Below, in pieces: positions 48,270-59,929 of a stretch of DNA of 64,000 bases. Origin of the DNA: Polyodon spathula (Eukaryota > Chordata > Actinopteri > Acipenseriformes > Polyodontidae); the NCBI RefSeq assembly GCF_017654505.1, contig NC_054535.1, positions 45,906,664 through 45,970,663 on the forward strand, given 5' to 3'. The position numbers were made by a program, and so were the translations under genes. The first letter of the stretch is position 1, and each line of letters opens with the position of its first letter. The notes under the pieces were generated by a model. It did no database searches and was not told where the DNA came from. It was given only the letters and a program-made list of their open reading frames with translations.

Positions 48270-51200
48270 TTGATTGAATCTTTAGACAATTTCACTGAGG
48301 ATAACAAACTGTTTTCAGAGCACTGAAGTCAACAAACTCAGGATATTTTAACTAGAAGGTAAAAATTCTGATTGATCCTTTTTACTCTGTTATGTTATTT
48401 ACTATATTAGTGTGTTTTATTTAGCTGTTTTGTGCACACATTTTCGCTTTGGAAAGGCACATGTAAAACAGCCAGCATTGCTCTAAATTGGAAATGAATG
48501 AAAGCCTTATTAATTGGTTTCCAGTATATCTTATTCAGTTTGATGTCTGTAGCCATGTTATACAAATGTATAGAACTTTGTTGCATTTTGTAGCTGAAAT
48601 TACTGTGTAGTTTGACATACTGAAATTACTGTGTATGCAAATTCTACATCAACTAATCTATTTATATTTCTGTGACCCTTGCTAATATTGGAATAAAGGT
48701 TAAAATACATTCTTGCTTGAAAAGGCAGTACATACGTATTATTTATCTGACCATAAGGAATAACAAAAAATGCATTTTTGTAACTTTAGAGTAGGTGTTG
48801 GTAAATATGTCCTGTTTTGACTTTGGCAACTCACAGTACCTAAATGTAGGTCTAAATGTATATAGTTGTAATACAAAAAAGAAGCAGTACAGTCTGGTAA
48901 CAAAGCATGACCTTTTCTTTGGTAGAAATTAACTGGAAGAATGAAGACAGTTATTGTCATTTTCTATCTGCTGAGTGAGGTCTACACTGTCCCAGTAAGT
49001 ACTTCATATCAACTACTTGATGCTGTTTGATTAATGATACATAAAATAATGATGGATTGTGTTAATTTTTTTTTCTTGTTTTCCAACAGATTTTTCAAAA
49101 TGGTGAAATGAAAGATAAGAGGCCAGAAAACCATATTGTAAGTCATTCACAAATATATTAAATATATCGTATGAAAGATATACAATGGGACACACATGCC
49201 TCTGCATACTTTAAATAGGGCAATGCACAAGGAGCATGGAGTATAGCTTTTCTTTTTTTGGACTCAATCCATTAATGTGATTTTTAAAGCTGTAGATTGT
49301 AAAGGGAAGAAGGAGGTGTATCTATATCCAACTTAGAAAGAAAAGGAAGTGATCAAGTAGTGAAGGTGAAGTAATGGTAGCCTTTACTAATGGATAACAT
49401 TTACTGTTGCCAGAAGAAAAGCAACACGTTGCAAGTACCCATAATTAAAATAATTAAAATAAAATGGCATAATTCAACCAGACCTTGGCAGGCAATGTAA
49501 CAATTAAAATAGAATTACATAAAAAAAGATGCTGGGTGAGTTTAAAAAAAAAAAAAAAAAAAGATCTAGTCCAAAAAAGATGAGAGTGAAGAGTGTAAAT
49601 AAATTAATATCATAAAACAAATTCAATCTTTTCTCTCTTTTTTTTTTTTTTTACCTGACCTTGGAAAAAACCTCTGTTCATCCCTATAAGTGTGACTTAC
49701 ACACTGTCATTTTTAAACATATATGTAGTGCTGTACTATACAGAAACTACTGAAATACAAGCTAAATACTAAAATGAAAAACGTGTCATGAGTGTACAGG
49801 ATGCTCTGTTAACCCTAAAGACGACTTGAAAAATATTACATACATAACTTTATTGCAGTGTTTTTCTCTATAATATCTATACCTTTCTGCTCTGTGTAAG
49901 TTTTATTTATATTTTTAGGAAACCAACAGTACATCGGAAACAAGTATTACCTCAGAAAACATTATAAATAAATAATTATATGTACATAACAACAAATTGG
50001 TTGGGACATTTAAAAGTGTGTCTTTAAAATATCCAACAAAATGTTTATTATAGTTATTTGATTTTTAAATATGATTATTCCATTGATGTATTTAAAAATA
50101 TTCTCCACAGGCACCTATATATTATGACTTATTAAATTCCTCAGGGGACTATCTTGTATTTGTAAGTATTTACCATATTAACTATCAATGGCATTAATCT
50201 CCTTTTTTATAATTTCTTTATAGACATCTGAAGAAAATACATCAGAAGACACGGTAACGGCACAACACTCTTTACAATAAATATTTAAGATTTACTAGTA
50301 ACTGCGACCCTGTAAAGGATTAAGTGGTTAATGATAATGGATGGGTGGATTTACTAGTACATCATTCATAACTATAAAACACTAAAATAATATATAAGTA
50401 GCAACAATAAACTTATACAACGTTCTTATTGCAGACATTTTGTAAGATTCAATAGTCATATTACTTACTTAGGAAGTATTATATTTGTTTAATATTTGTT
50501 TAATAACATTTCACTCTTTTCAATAGTGCAGCATAAAAATAACTGAAACAATCAGATAAGCTCCTAAATACAGATTAACTGCACTGTAATTACAGTCTAT
50601 AACAGTACCATTTACAATTAAATTATATTCAAAGTTATAATCAAACGCAACCCTGCAAGTAAAATAAAAAAGTAACTTGTGAGTCATGACTTAAAGGTTT
50701 GTGAATAGGGTCTACTAGGAGGTCTGTTCTCATGAGAGAAAAGAGAGTAACGGTACTCTAGAGGTTGCTTATTCACAGAGCCGTAAATCAAGCTAAACAC
50801 TGCCAGGGCCGTCGGTCGCAGAATAGTCCTCCATAACTGAGTGTGGAGGTTTTAAACTCATGACCCCTCTCACTTCTACTTTACATTTTTTCATGTAATT
50901 CCTTTAGGGTTATAATGTTGTTATACATTTTCTCTTTACAGTCATCTGAAGAAAGTAGTTCATCAGAAAGCAAGGTAATTTAAACATCCATGTACATTCA
51001 TACCTGTAACTGTTGACTGAAATCTAGTTTTATTAATAATGTGTTCTATAGAGTATTTTTATGAAATAATTGGTTAGCCTGTATTTCCACCAGTCTGGTA
51101 TTGGTAGTAGCTATTAAGGATAGTTTTGGATACTTGGGGTCAGTCAAATCACTCATGTTTTTTGCATTTTCAATATATTTTACAGACTTCAGAAGAAAAT

Positions 51201-51945
51201 AATACCTCTGAAGACCAGGTGATTGAAATTTACATTCAATGTTCAAATTACAGTATGTTTTTTAAAAATACATAGGCAATTTAAAGCAAGTCTAGCAGGT
51301 CTAGTTCCCCCAAAAGGCTTGCCCAGACTTTATGCAACTTTTTATATTTATGTGTTTAAAGGCACAAAACACAAGTCTAACTGTTATACCCAGGTCAGAT
51401 TAATTGTTTTGTTTTGTTCAATTAATTGTTTCAGCATAGTTCAAATAAATAAATGACTTGTGTGCAGCACTACAATTGTCTTACGTATGAAGTAGTTGAC
51501 AGATGATTTAAAAAAAACATATTGATTTGATAATTTCCTGATTTATTACTACTGTAGTAAATACTGTGTTAGTTAGTTTGTTTATAAATGTATTTTTTCT
51601 GTGTCTTACAGACTTCAAAAGAAAGCAGTTCATCAGAATCATCAGAAGACCAGGTAACTTCAACTTCTTTCTTTTCAGAGTTTAATTCTTAGCAGAAAAT
51701 TCTTAACCAACAATTAAAATGCTTAACATGTGTAGAATTGATGATGTCATTAACAATGATTTTTGTTGTCTTTCTAGACTTCTGAAGAAAACAGTTCATC
51801 ACAAGACCAGGTGATTTGTACCTGCTTGCATTTTCAATGCTTTACATACCACATTTAAAACACTTCACTATTTTGTTTGGACAGTGTTTTAAACAATTAG
51901 ACCAAATCAGATACTACATATTATTATTATTATTATTATTTATTA

Positions 51946-51984
<39 letters not shown>

Positions 51985-54680
51985 CATCACATATTATACT
52001 ACATCTTATAAATATTCATCAACATTTCGTCTCTACAGACTTCTGAAGAAAGCAGTTCATCAGAAGACAAGGTAATTTTAAATATTTTAGGAAAAAGTAT
52101 ATTTGGCTAAAAGCGTCAAATCGCCAGCCTTTAACCATATTACCTGTACAGGGTTTTGTTCCTCAGGGGTGAATTATTGAGCCTCTATGAACAACACAAG
52201 ACACAATTAAGTTTCTTAGAGGCAGTATTAAGAACCATCACTTTAGATTATTAGATCACTTAGATCGTTCAAATCTTTACATCACCTATTTATGTATGTG
52301 TTTATTTATTGTTGATCTGTCATACATACAATATAACCATCACATGAAAGTGTCAGTCTTCTTCTGGCTGTGCAGAACAGCCTCTCTTTTATTTGTATTA
52401 GTCGCAGTAGTAAACATTTACAACTGAGCAAACTACATGAGTTTACAGGGGCTCATTATTTACAGATATAACAAGACTGCACATGCCTAGTTAATAAACA
52501 GAAATGTCTTCACTGACTTTGCCTTAGAACAGCTGTGACATTAAAATTACATCAATACTAATACCCATTAAAGCTGTAATTTCAGCTTCATTTTTGGTCT
52601 TGTTGTGTCACCAGAATTCTGTTTCTGAGTGATATTGTTGACACTGATAATTGACAAGGTTAATTATGTCTTTTCAGACTTCTGATGAAAGCGACAGCAA
52701 TTCAGAAGACACGGTAAGTAGTATTAAAATAAAGTCTTCAAAGATACACATTTTTTGCTATGGTTCATAATAAACATTTAAGGAATTTACTTTTTTCCCC
52801 CCATGGTCATAACAGAAATATTTACATTGTCAATCATTAATTTACAGAGCTCTGACGAAAATGACAGTATTGATACTTCAGAAGACAAGGTAACTCATCA
52901 CACAATATTTCACAAAGCTGGAGCAACGGCTGCATGGGAGGCCTAGCGAGAAGTAAGGTGCACCCTCCATGAGATGAGGCCTGGCATAGCCAGACCTGTA
53001 AGGCAGGATGGCGAGCTTTGACAGCACCAAGAGGGAGACGTTGTTACATTGTTGCAGCAAAAATCAGACCAAATGTGAACGTTCAGGAACTCCAGTTAAG
53101 CTTTCCATGGCTATAAAGCAACATTTTACACCATTGTATGCCTTGCAATGATGGTCATATCTTCACAGTATATAATATATAATTTTACAGACATTTGAAG
53201 AAGAAGATGATGATACCTCAGAAATTGAGGTAAGTCAACAATACACAGACATTTTAAATCAAGAGAGATATTTTTTGCATTATTAGTAAAGCGATGTTGG
53301 TAATGTGTCATTTTATTTATTTTTTGTTTTGTTACAAAGCTAATAAGAAACAAATTAGAGTTCACTTATGTTGTTTTTTTTTTTTGTTTTTTTTAATAAA
53401 TATTATAAACATAAAAATATTTTTTATAGAGTGATTCAGATAAAAATGGGAATACCAGAGATGACAGCAGGGACAGTGAAGATGCTTATAAAAGGGTAAG
53501 TTTTAAGAAACAAATTGGCTCTCCAGTCCTAAGTAGGCACACAAGCTTTCTAAATTTCTAGGGTCCTCTTGCCACTCTGTAACTTTGTGAATGTCATCAG
53601 CAATCTCTGCTGCGGCTCAGGGAGGAAAAACAAAAATTAAACAAAGGGGGAGAAATAGTCAAAAAATAAATAAAAAATAAAAAAAATGAAATGGCGTGAG
53701 ACGCAATACCATCACGAGGCAGTATTTATCTGAATAGACAAGGTAGGGCCTAATTGAAGAAACTTAAGTGCATGAAAGACCTTGTACAAATGTAGCATAT
53801 AATCATTCCAAACACATCAAAATGTATTCATATTCGCGTACAATTTTGTTTTGTTTTTTCTGCATGTAGAACAGGATTAAAATATTTGACATCAACCACA
53901 AAAGTGACAAAGATGATGACTGCAGCGATAGTGAAACTGATGAAGATACCAGTGATGATGAAGATAGCAGCAAGGAGAAGGAGCAGGAGTCGGAGGGGAG
54001 TGACAGTGAAGATGAACATGAAGGCATTGAGCATGAAGACAGCAAAGAAGAAGAGGGTAATAGCAGCAACATGGACACAAGACATTACAGAAGAGGGGAG
54101 CGGTGCAATGCTGGAAAAGGGGACGGTAGCTGTGAAGATTCTAGTGATAAATACATTTTTCAAAACATAGGTGACAATAGCTATGCATTTAGCGAGGAAC
54201 TCCTCATGCATGGAGATGAGCCCAAAGAATTACAGTCATGGTGACCTTAAAAAAAAAAAAAAAAAAATCACTCTGTATACATATAATCACATCAATTTAT
54301 ATTATGCAGAGTGTAGTGTTTACATGCTTTAAAATGTAATTCAAATCATGATTTTAAATCATTAAGGTTATGTTTCCAGGTGTAAAATACTGTCAGCATA
54401 TATGACATTGATCTCAAAGCTGGTAATGGGATGACAGAGTATCTGTTAGCCTACTGTATTAATGAGACCACTGTATTAATATTGTAAAACTGTATAGCTG
54501 TAAAACAAAACTAACGTTGGATGCATACATGTGTGTAACACAAGCCTGCAGTATATTTACAATATGTTCTGTATAACCCTTGAGCAGTTTTCAATCAATG
54601 TTTTTGTTTTTTTCTTATTTTTATATTTTACATTGTATGAACTTATTTATATAAAATCACAAATACATGTACTTAATAAA
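48270..54680 (+). CDS. Gene D: acidic SCPP with a ladder of S-x-E micro-exons
   Basis: Secreted phosphoprotein by family, for calcium-binding mineralised matrix; S-x-E serines are FAM20C-type sites. Exons: E1 non-coding ~48270-48358; 48926-48994 (ATG 48941, signal peptide MKTVIVIFYLLSEVYTVP); 49090-49137, IFQNGEMKDKRPENHI; 50111-50161, APIYYDLLNSSGDYLVF; 50224-50253, TSEENTSEDT; 50942-50974, SSEESSSSESK; 51186-51218, TSEENNTSEDQ; 51612-51653, TSKESSSSESSEDQ; 51778-51810, TSEENSSSQDQ; 52039-52071, TSEESSSSEDK; 52678-52713, TSDESDSNSEDT; 52848-52889, SSDENDSIDTSEDK; 53191-53229, TFEEEDDDTSEIE; 53430-53495, SDSDKNGNTRDDSRDSEDAY..; 53870-54244, last coding exon, 124 residues, rich in Asp/Glu/Ser, ending KELQSW, stop TGA 54242-54244. 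All introns are phase 0 with AG/GT borders, and the joined frame is open for 304 residues. AATAAA at 54675. No RGD seen. I do not recognise a named orthologue. Confidence 0.85.
49919..49975 (+). pseudogene. Gene D: exon-like sequence ending in a stop
   Basis: A polypyrimidine tract and TTTTTAG acceptor precede ETNSTSETSITSEN, which resembles the S-x-E exons of gene D, but the frame then runs ATTATAAATAAATAA to a stop with no donor. AATAAA overlaps the stop. It could be a decayed exon or an alternative last exon that would end the protein after exon 3. Confidence 0.45.
51919..51984. repeat. (ATT)n microsatellite in a gene D intron
   Basis: Interrupted ATT run of about 22 units. Confidence 0.9.
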
Positions 54681-54689
54681 ATGAAGAAA

Positions 54690-55063
54690 AAAAACCCACT
54701 GGGTGTTAAAAGAGTTCAGAATATTTCCCAATTAATAAATGTCATTCATTAGCCATTCAATTTTAATATACTTTTTTGCATAGCAAGTGGAGGTTCTTAT
54801 TGCTATTCTTAGGTTGTACAATCTTTAGGAGTAAGCCCTGTAATAACTACATACAGAATTCCAGTGATTATCCCAAGGTGATTATCATAATAAACATGAC
54901 CTCTAATCAATGTTTTTTTGGTCAAAAAAGCAAACATTTGCTGGAAAACTAACATTTTAAATAATATACAATAAAATGTCTCCTCAATTAAACATTACAC
55001 AGGGATAAAACTACAGGATACACTAGATAAATAATAATTTAAAATACTTCATATCTTGTTCAA

Positions 55064-55122
<59 letters not shown>

Positions 55123-56930
55123 GTGGTGTGTGTGTGTGTTACGAATGTTGGCGCTCATGAAAGGTTCTGGCCTGGGAAAAATGAAGCCATAACTCCTATC
55201 TATATAACCACAGACCCGTCATTGACATACTGTAAATATAAAGATACATTTTTTCTTCATCCTCTTCAGATGTCAAAGGCTTATGGATTGCATTTTGTAT
55301 TTTACTGTATTCTGTACAAACAAAGACACATTATTTAGAAACATATGGTTCTGTATTTCTCTCTAGAGAACTGAGGGTATGCAAGCACAACAGTGGGTTC
55401 AATATGAAACCGAAGAATTCTAAAAAGGACCAATAGGGGTTCCACAGTGAGATGCTTCATAAATGGAACACCTAAATAATTTTGGAATTCCTCATGAATG
55501 TTCTTTTGAATTAGTTCTATATAGAACCCATTATATAGAACCATCTGTTCAGTATATTTCAAATTATACATGACAAATGAACCAATCATGTAGGGCTTGT
55601 TCACATGTCACACTGTCTGCCACACAACTTTTACATCTTTTTCTATGAAAGATCAGTAAAAAGGTAAAAATGAGAGATCCACTACAATATGTTTTATTCT
55701 TACAAAACAATGAAATTAAATTGCTGAGTTGAGTATTTTTTACTTTTAGTTGAAAATACAATTTCATTTTAAGGTCAGGCATTCATAACAGCAGATAATG
55801 CACATCTACAATAATGTTCACAGTGGCAAAATATCGCTAAACAGATTAGATTTGAAACACTATTGACCCAGAGTTCCAGATTTACTTTCAAGAAAGATTG
55901 CATTATAATTGTATATACTATTTAGAGACTGTGTCTTAGCAAGTGGTTGTAAACAAAAATGGTGTGTCAGTTGTATTTGATTACATAGCTTTTATTGTAA
56001 TATTCATAAGTAATTATAGTGCTCATAGAAAAATGCTGACACATGCTGAATGAATGATTCACAAATATTTTCTTTGGTGAGTCTGCAGAACGTTGTGGCA
56101 AATAGGTTTATGACAATTGTTCTGGTGTACTTCAATTATTTACATTGTACATGAAACAAAGCAGTTTAATTCAAACCCCTGAAACATGACTACAATGATA
56201 CTGTCATTGAAAAAGATTCATTTTAATTCAAACTAAATTATTGCAAAAAAGGTGTGGTGTTTATTTGTCCAGATGGTGTCTATTTAAAATACATGATGAC
56301 TCTACTCAACAATTTTAAACTGAGTCATACAAAAAGTGAGCACCATCCTCTGGAAATGAGTTTATTGTGATGCACACGTCAACATGAAGGCTACATATAC
56401 CATAGGGACTGGCTATACTTGCACCCTGGGGCATCTGTACACTAAATGCATGGTGTGAATTGGGTGCATAGTGTGAATTGAATGTTTGGTTAATGAAAAC
56501 AACAAAAAAATGACTCTTTATACAACTTTTAGTTAGACTACAAAATACATTGCTATTTGAGCAATGATTCTGGTTGTCTGAATAGGTTGATTCTTATTCT
56601 TTACTGTGCATTTTCACTTTTTTGTGAGTTCCCTCTTTTTGTCATTTCATAAGGGATTAACATTCATTTATTTAAAAGATGCGTATGTTGTTGACCTGTA
56701 AGAATGATGAGGATAATGAAGACTGTATAAGCTAATTATTGTTATTTACACCCCTTTCTTCGTCTGAGTGACCAGTGGAGATTAAACTATGGTAAAACTT
56801 GTATGAGACATAAAAGAAAGTAAAGTAGTGCCTTCATAAGTATTCCTGATTCTCATAAATGTTACTCTTTATTTTAATTGATTACTGTTACTATACTGTG
56901 CAGCCAACATCTTTGTGCCAATGATATTAT
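54690..56930. other. Intergenic DNA with a (GT)n tract
   Basis: A (GT)n run of about 38 units lies at 55062-55139. No supported gene or named element otherwise. Confidence 0.5.
55062..55139. repeat. (GT)n microsatellite
   Basis: Nearly pure GT run with two small interruptions near its end. Confidence 0.95.
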
Positions 56931-56939
56931 TATTATTAT

Positions 56940-58740
56940 TATTGTTATTATTATTTATTTTTTAGCAGACACCCTTATCTAAGGCAACTTACAGTAGTTA
57001 CAAAGTACCCACAATACAAACATCACAATACAGATAAGAGCAGTTATAAAATACAATAAAAATCAATCGTAAGAGCAAATTGAAATGAGAGAAAATAATC
57101 ATTTGAGAGCAATTACATCTATAAGAGCAGTTCAACTTAAAAATATTTGGTTAGAAGAGTAAATTCCTTTAAGAGCAAGTAGTATATATAATAAATGCAA
57201 TTACAAAAAATGTGAATATAGTTACCTTTAAGAATAAAATCAAGTACAAGTATATATTATAATTATAATTGAGAGCAGTAGTAGAATACAGCAAAGTGTG
57301 GAGCAGTTAAGTGCAAGTAGAAGATGATGCAAGTACCGATTCAATTTGGTACCATATAGTTCAGGATAGTCGAGAGTTGTGAGGTTTACAGATGCTGTCA
57401 GAACAGGTGTGTCTTGAGGCAGTGCCAAAAGATGGTCAGGGACTGAGCGGTCCTGATATCCGTGGGGCAGGTTGTTCCACCACTGACAGGCAAGGGTGGA
57501 GAAGGTGCAGTCTCTGGAGGCGGGGGAGCGGGGTGGGTATAGCTAATCTGCTGGTGGCAGAGGAGAGGAGGGGGTGAGAGGGGTTGTAGGGAGACATAAC
57601 AGTCTGGAGATAGGAGGGAGCAGAAAGGTCAAGACAGTGATAGGCAAGTTCAAGAGTTTTGAATTGGATGCAAATGGCGACAGGGAGCCAGCGGAGGTAG
57701 CGGAGCAGTGGAGTAGCATGGGAGAAACGAGGAAGGGAAAAGACAAGGGGAGCAGCAGGGTTTTGGATTAGCTGGAGCAGACAGATAGCGGAAGCAGGGA
57801 TGCTGGCCAGGAGGGAGTTGCAGTAGTAAAGGTGGGACAGTACCAAGATCTGAACTAGGAGCTGCGTGGCTAGGTCGGTGAGGAAGCTGAGTATGTAGTG
57901 TATGCATGTATGTAGCTGAGGAAAAAGTGACAGGAGCGTGAGGAGAGAGGGATCGATGGTGACACCAAGGTTATTGATGGATGAGGAGGGAGAGGGTGAT
58001 GGATTCAAGAGGAATAGAGATAGAGAGACCAGTGGTGGGGGAGGAAGAGGGGGGAAGAAAAGGAAGGCTGATTTGGAGAGGTTGAGTTTAAGATGATGTG
58101 AGTGCATGCAGGAGGAGATGGCCGAGAGACAGGTAGAGATACGGGAGTGGATGTGGGTCAGAGGGGGGAAAGGAGAAGAAATGAAACGAGAAGCCATGGG
58201 AGGAGATGAGGGCCTAGGGGGTGGGTGTAGAGAGAAAACAGGAGGGGTCCCAGGACTGAGCCTTGGAGGACACCTGTCGAAAGAGAGCAAGAGGCAGAGG
58301 GTGAGCCATGCCAGGACACCCTGTACATGTGATTGGAGAGGTAGGAGGAGAACCAGGCAAGAAATGTGTCGGAGAGTTCCAGTACAGCGAGGGAAGAGAA
58401 TAGAGTGATCGACTGTATCAAAGGCAGCAGAGAGGTCAAGGAGAATTAAGAAAGAGGAGAGGGAGGCACCATGAGCAAAGAGTAGTTAGTGACGGAAAAA
58501 GCAGTTTCAGTGGAGTGTGCCGGGCGAAAACTGGATTGGAGTGGTTCGAGCAAAGAATGTTTTGACAGGAAAACAGAGATCTGGCTATGTACTGCTCACT
58601 CTAGGGTTTTAAAGAGTTAAGGGAGACAGGATGGTAGTTCTGGAGGGATGAGGGGTCAATGGAGGTTTTTTGAGATGGGGTGATGCATGCCTGTTTGAAA
58701 GCAGAGGAGAATATGTTATTGGAAAAGTCTGTAGCTACCA
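56940..58740 (-). mobile_element. L2-type LINE, 5'-truncated
   Basis: The minus strand carries reverse transcriptase blocks in order: LAWFSSYLSNHMYRVSWHGS, then LSTGVLQGSVLGPLLFSLYT (58158-58439), HHLKLNLSKSAFLFFPP, INNLGVTIDPSL, and near the end LRYLRWLPVAICIQFKTLEL (57436-58290). The catalytic YADD segment is damaged and frames shift between blocks. The 3' UTR reads through to the (ATT)n near 56930 and shares its tail with 16541-17060. Confidence 0.85.
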
Positions 58741-59519
58741 CTACTAAATATTTACTTTATAAAGGGGTAATTTTTAAATGGTTCTGCATTTTATAAACAC
58801 TAAATAGCACGTGCTGTTATGTAGTTACATATCCAAAGCTGGTAACCTTCTAACCAAATATAATTATATTTAACCACACACAGTTATTAAATGGTTTAGA
58901 GGTTGTTGTGTATAACTGTTTATTTAAGAAAGTACATCCACTTTTTCATATAAATGTTTTATGTACATGTGATATTGTAACACACTGGACAGTATATTAT
59001 TGTTTTGTGAATGTATAAACAAGTTAAACACCATAGTACACTATATTAAATACCATACATTTTCAGTTGATAGTTTTTCTTACACAGTATCAAATCTAAA
59101 AATAAAAATCTAAAATACTCAATGCAGTAGTTAGTAAAGGAGCAGTTATCAAGCCCGGTCTATATTTACATGCTATAGGTTCCAGAAATAGTTAGAACTA
59201 AGTGTTAGATAACTGCATATTTATTCACACATTATTTGATACATTTTTAGGCCTACTCAATTAATAATGTATTAAAATTGTGTAAAAATGGGCTAGAAAG
59301 GTTAGGATACCTCAGGCCTCACAGTGTTATCTTGTCAACCTGTTCTAAAGGTTAGATGTGAAACTGTAGAAGAAGATTTGATGGTCACTGTGTGTGCCAA
59401 TGTAAATATTTACCAAGAGGGAGCTGCATTTATATTGATGATGTTGTGTAGGTGAAAATTGGTTTAATATATATCCTTCTTACACTGCTTTTGTAGTAAT
59501 AACATACATTAGAACTGAA

Positions 59520-59724
59520 AACATAAATCTTTGATAAGACAGCCAATTAAGGAAAAAAAAACACTAGTCATTTGTGAGCAGCATGGCCATTTTAAGGTAA
59601 ATATACCTTGATGACAAATGGGTGAGTGGGATTTGAAAAAGCCAATAGCGAACGTTGGTCACACCTTATAGCATCATCGCAGGGTACAGATTTTTTGTTT
59701 CCAGCCTGAAGCATAGTTTAAAAC
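59520..59724 (+). promoter_or_regulatory. Gene F promoter region
   Basis: TATA-like TTTAAAA at 59717-59723 and CCAAT at 59642-59646. Two blocks match the gene D upstream region in the same order, suggesting duplication with the promoter. Confidence 0.55.
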
Positions 59725-59734
59725 CCTATCCATC

Positions 59735-59848
59735 ACAAGGAGTAAGCAGTCTGTCCAATTGAAACACTTTACAACCAATACACTGTGGCTGAACTGCCTG
59801 TGCTGTAGCTGGTGGCACAGCAAGGTAAGAAGTTTTTATTTATTTATT

Positions 59849-59929
<81 letters not shown>

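Noticed and set aside
53803..54211. Ser- and Leu-rich frames on the minus strand
   Set aside because: Antisense shadows of the acidic last exon of gene D, which has proper splice sites and family features.
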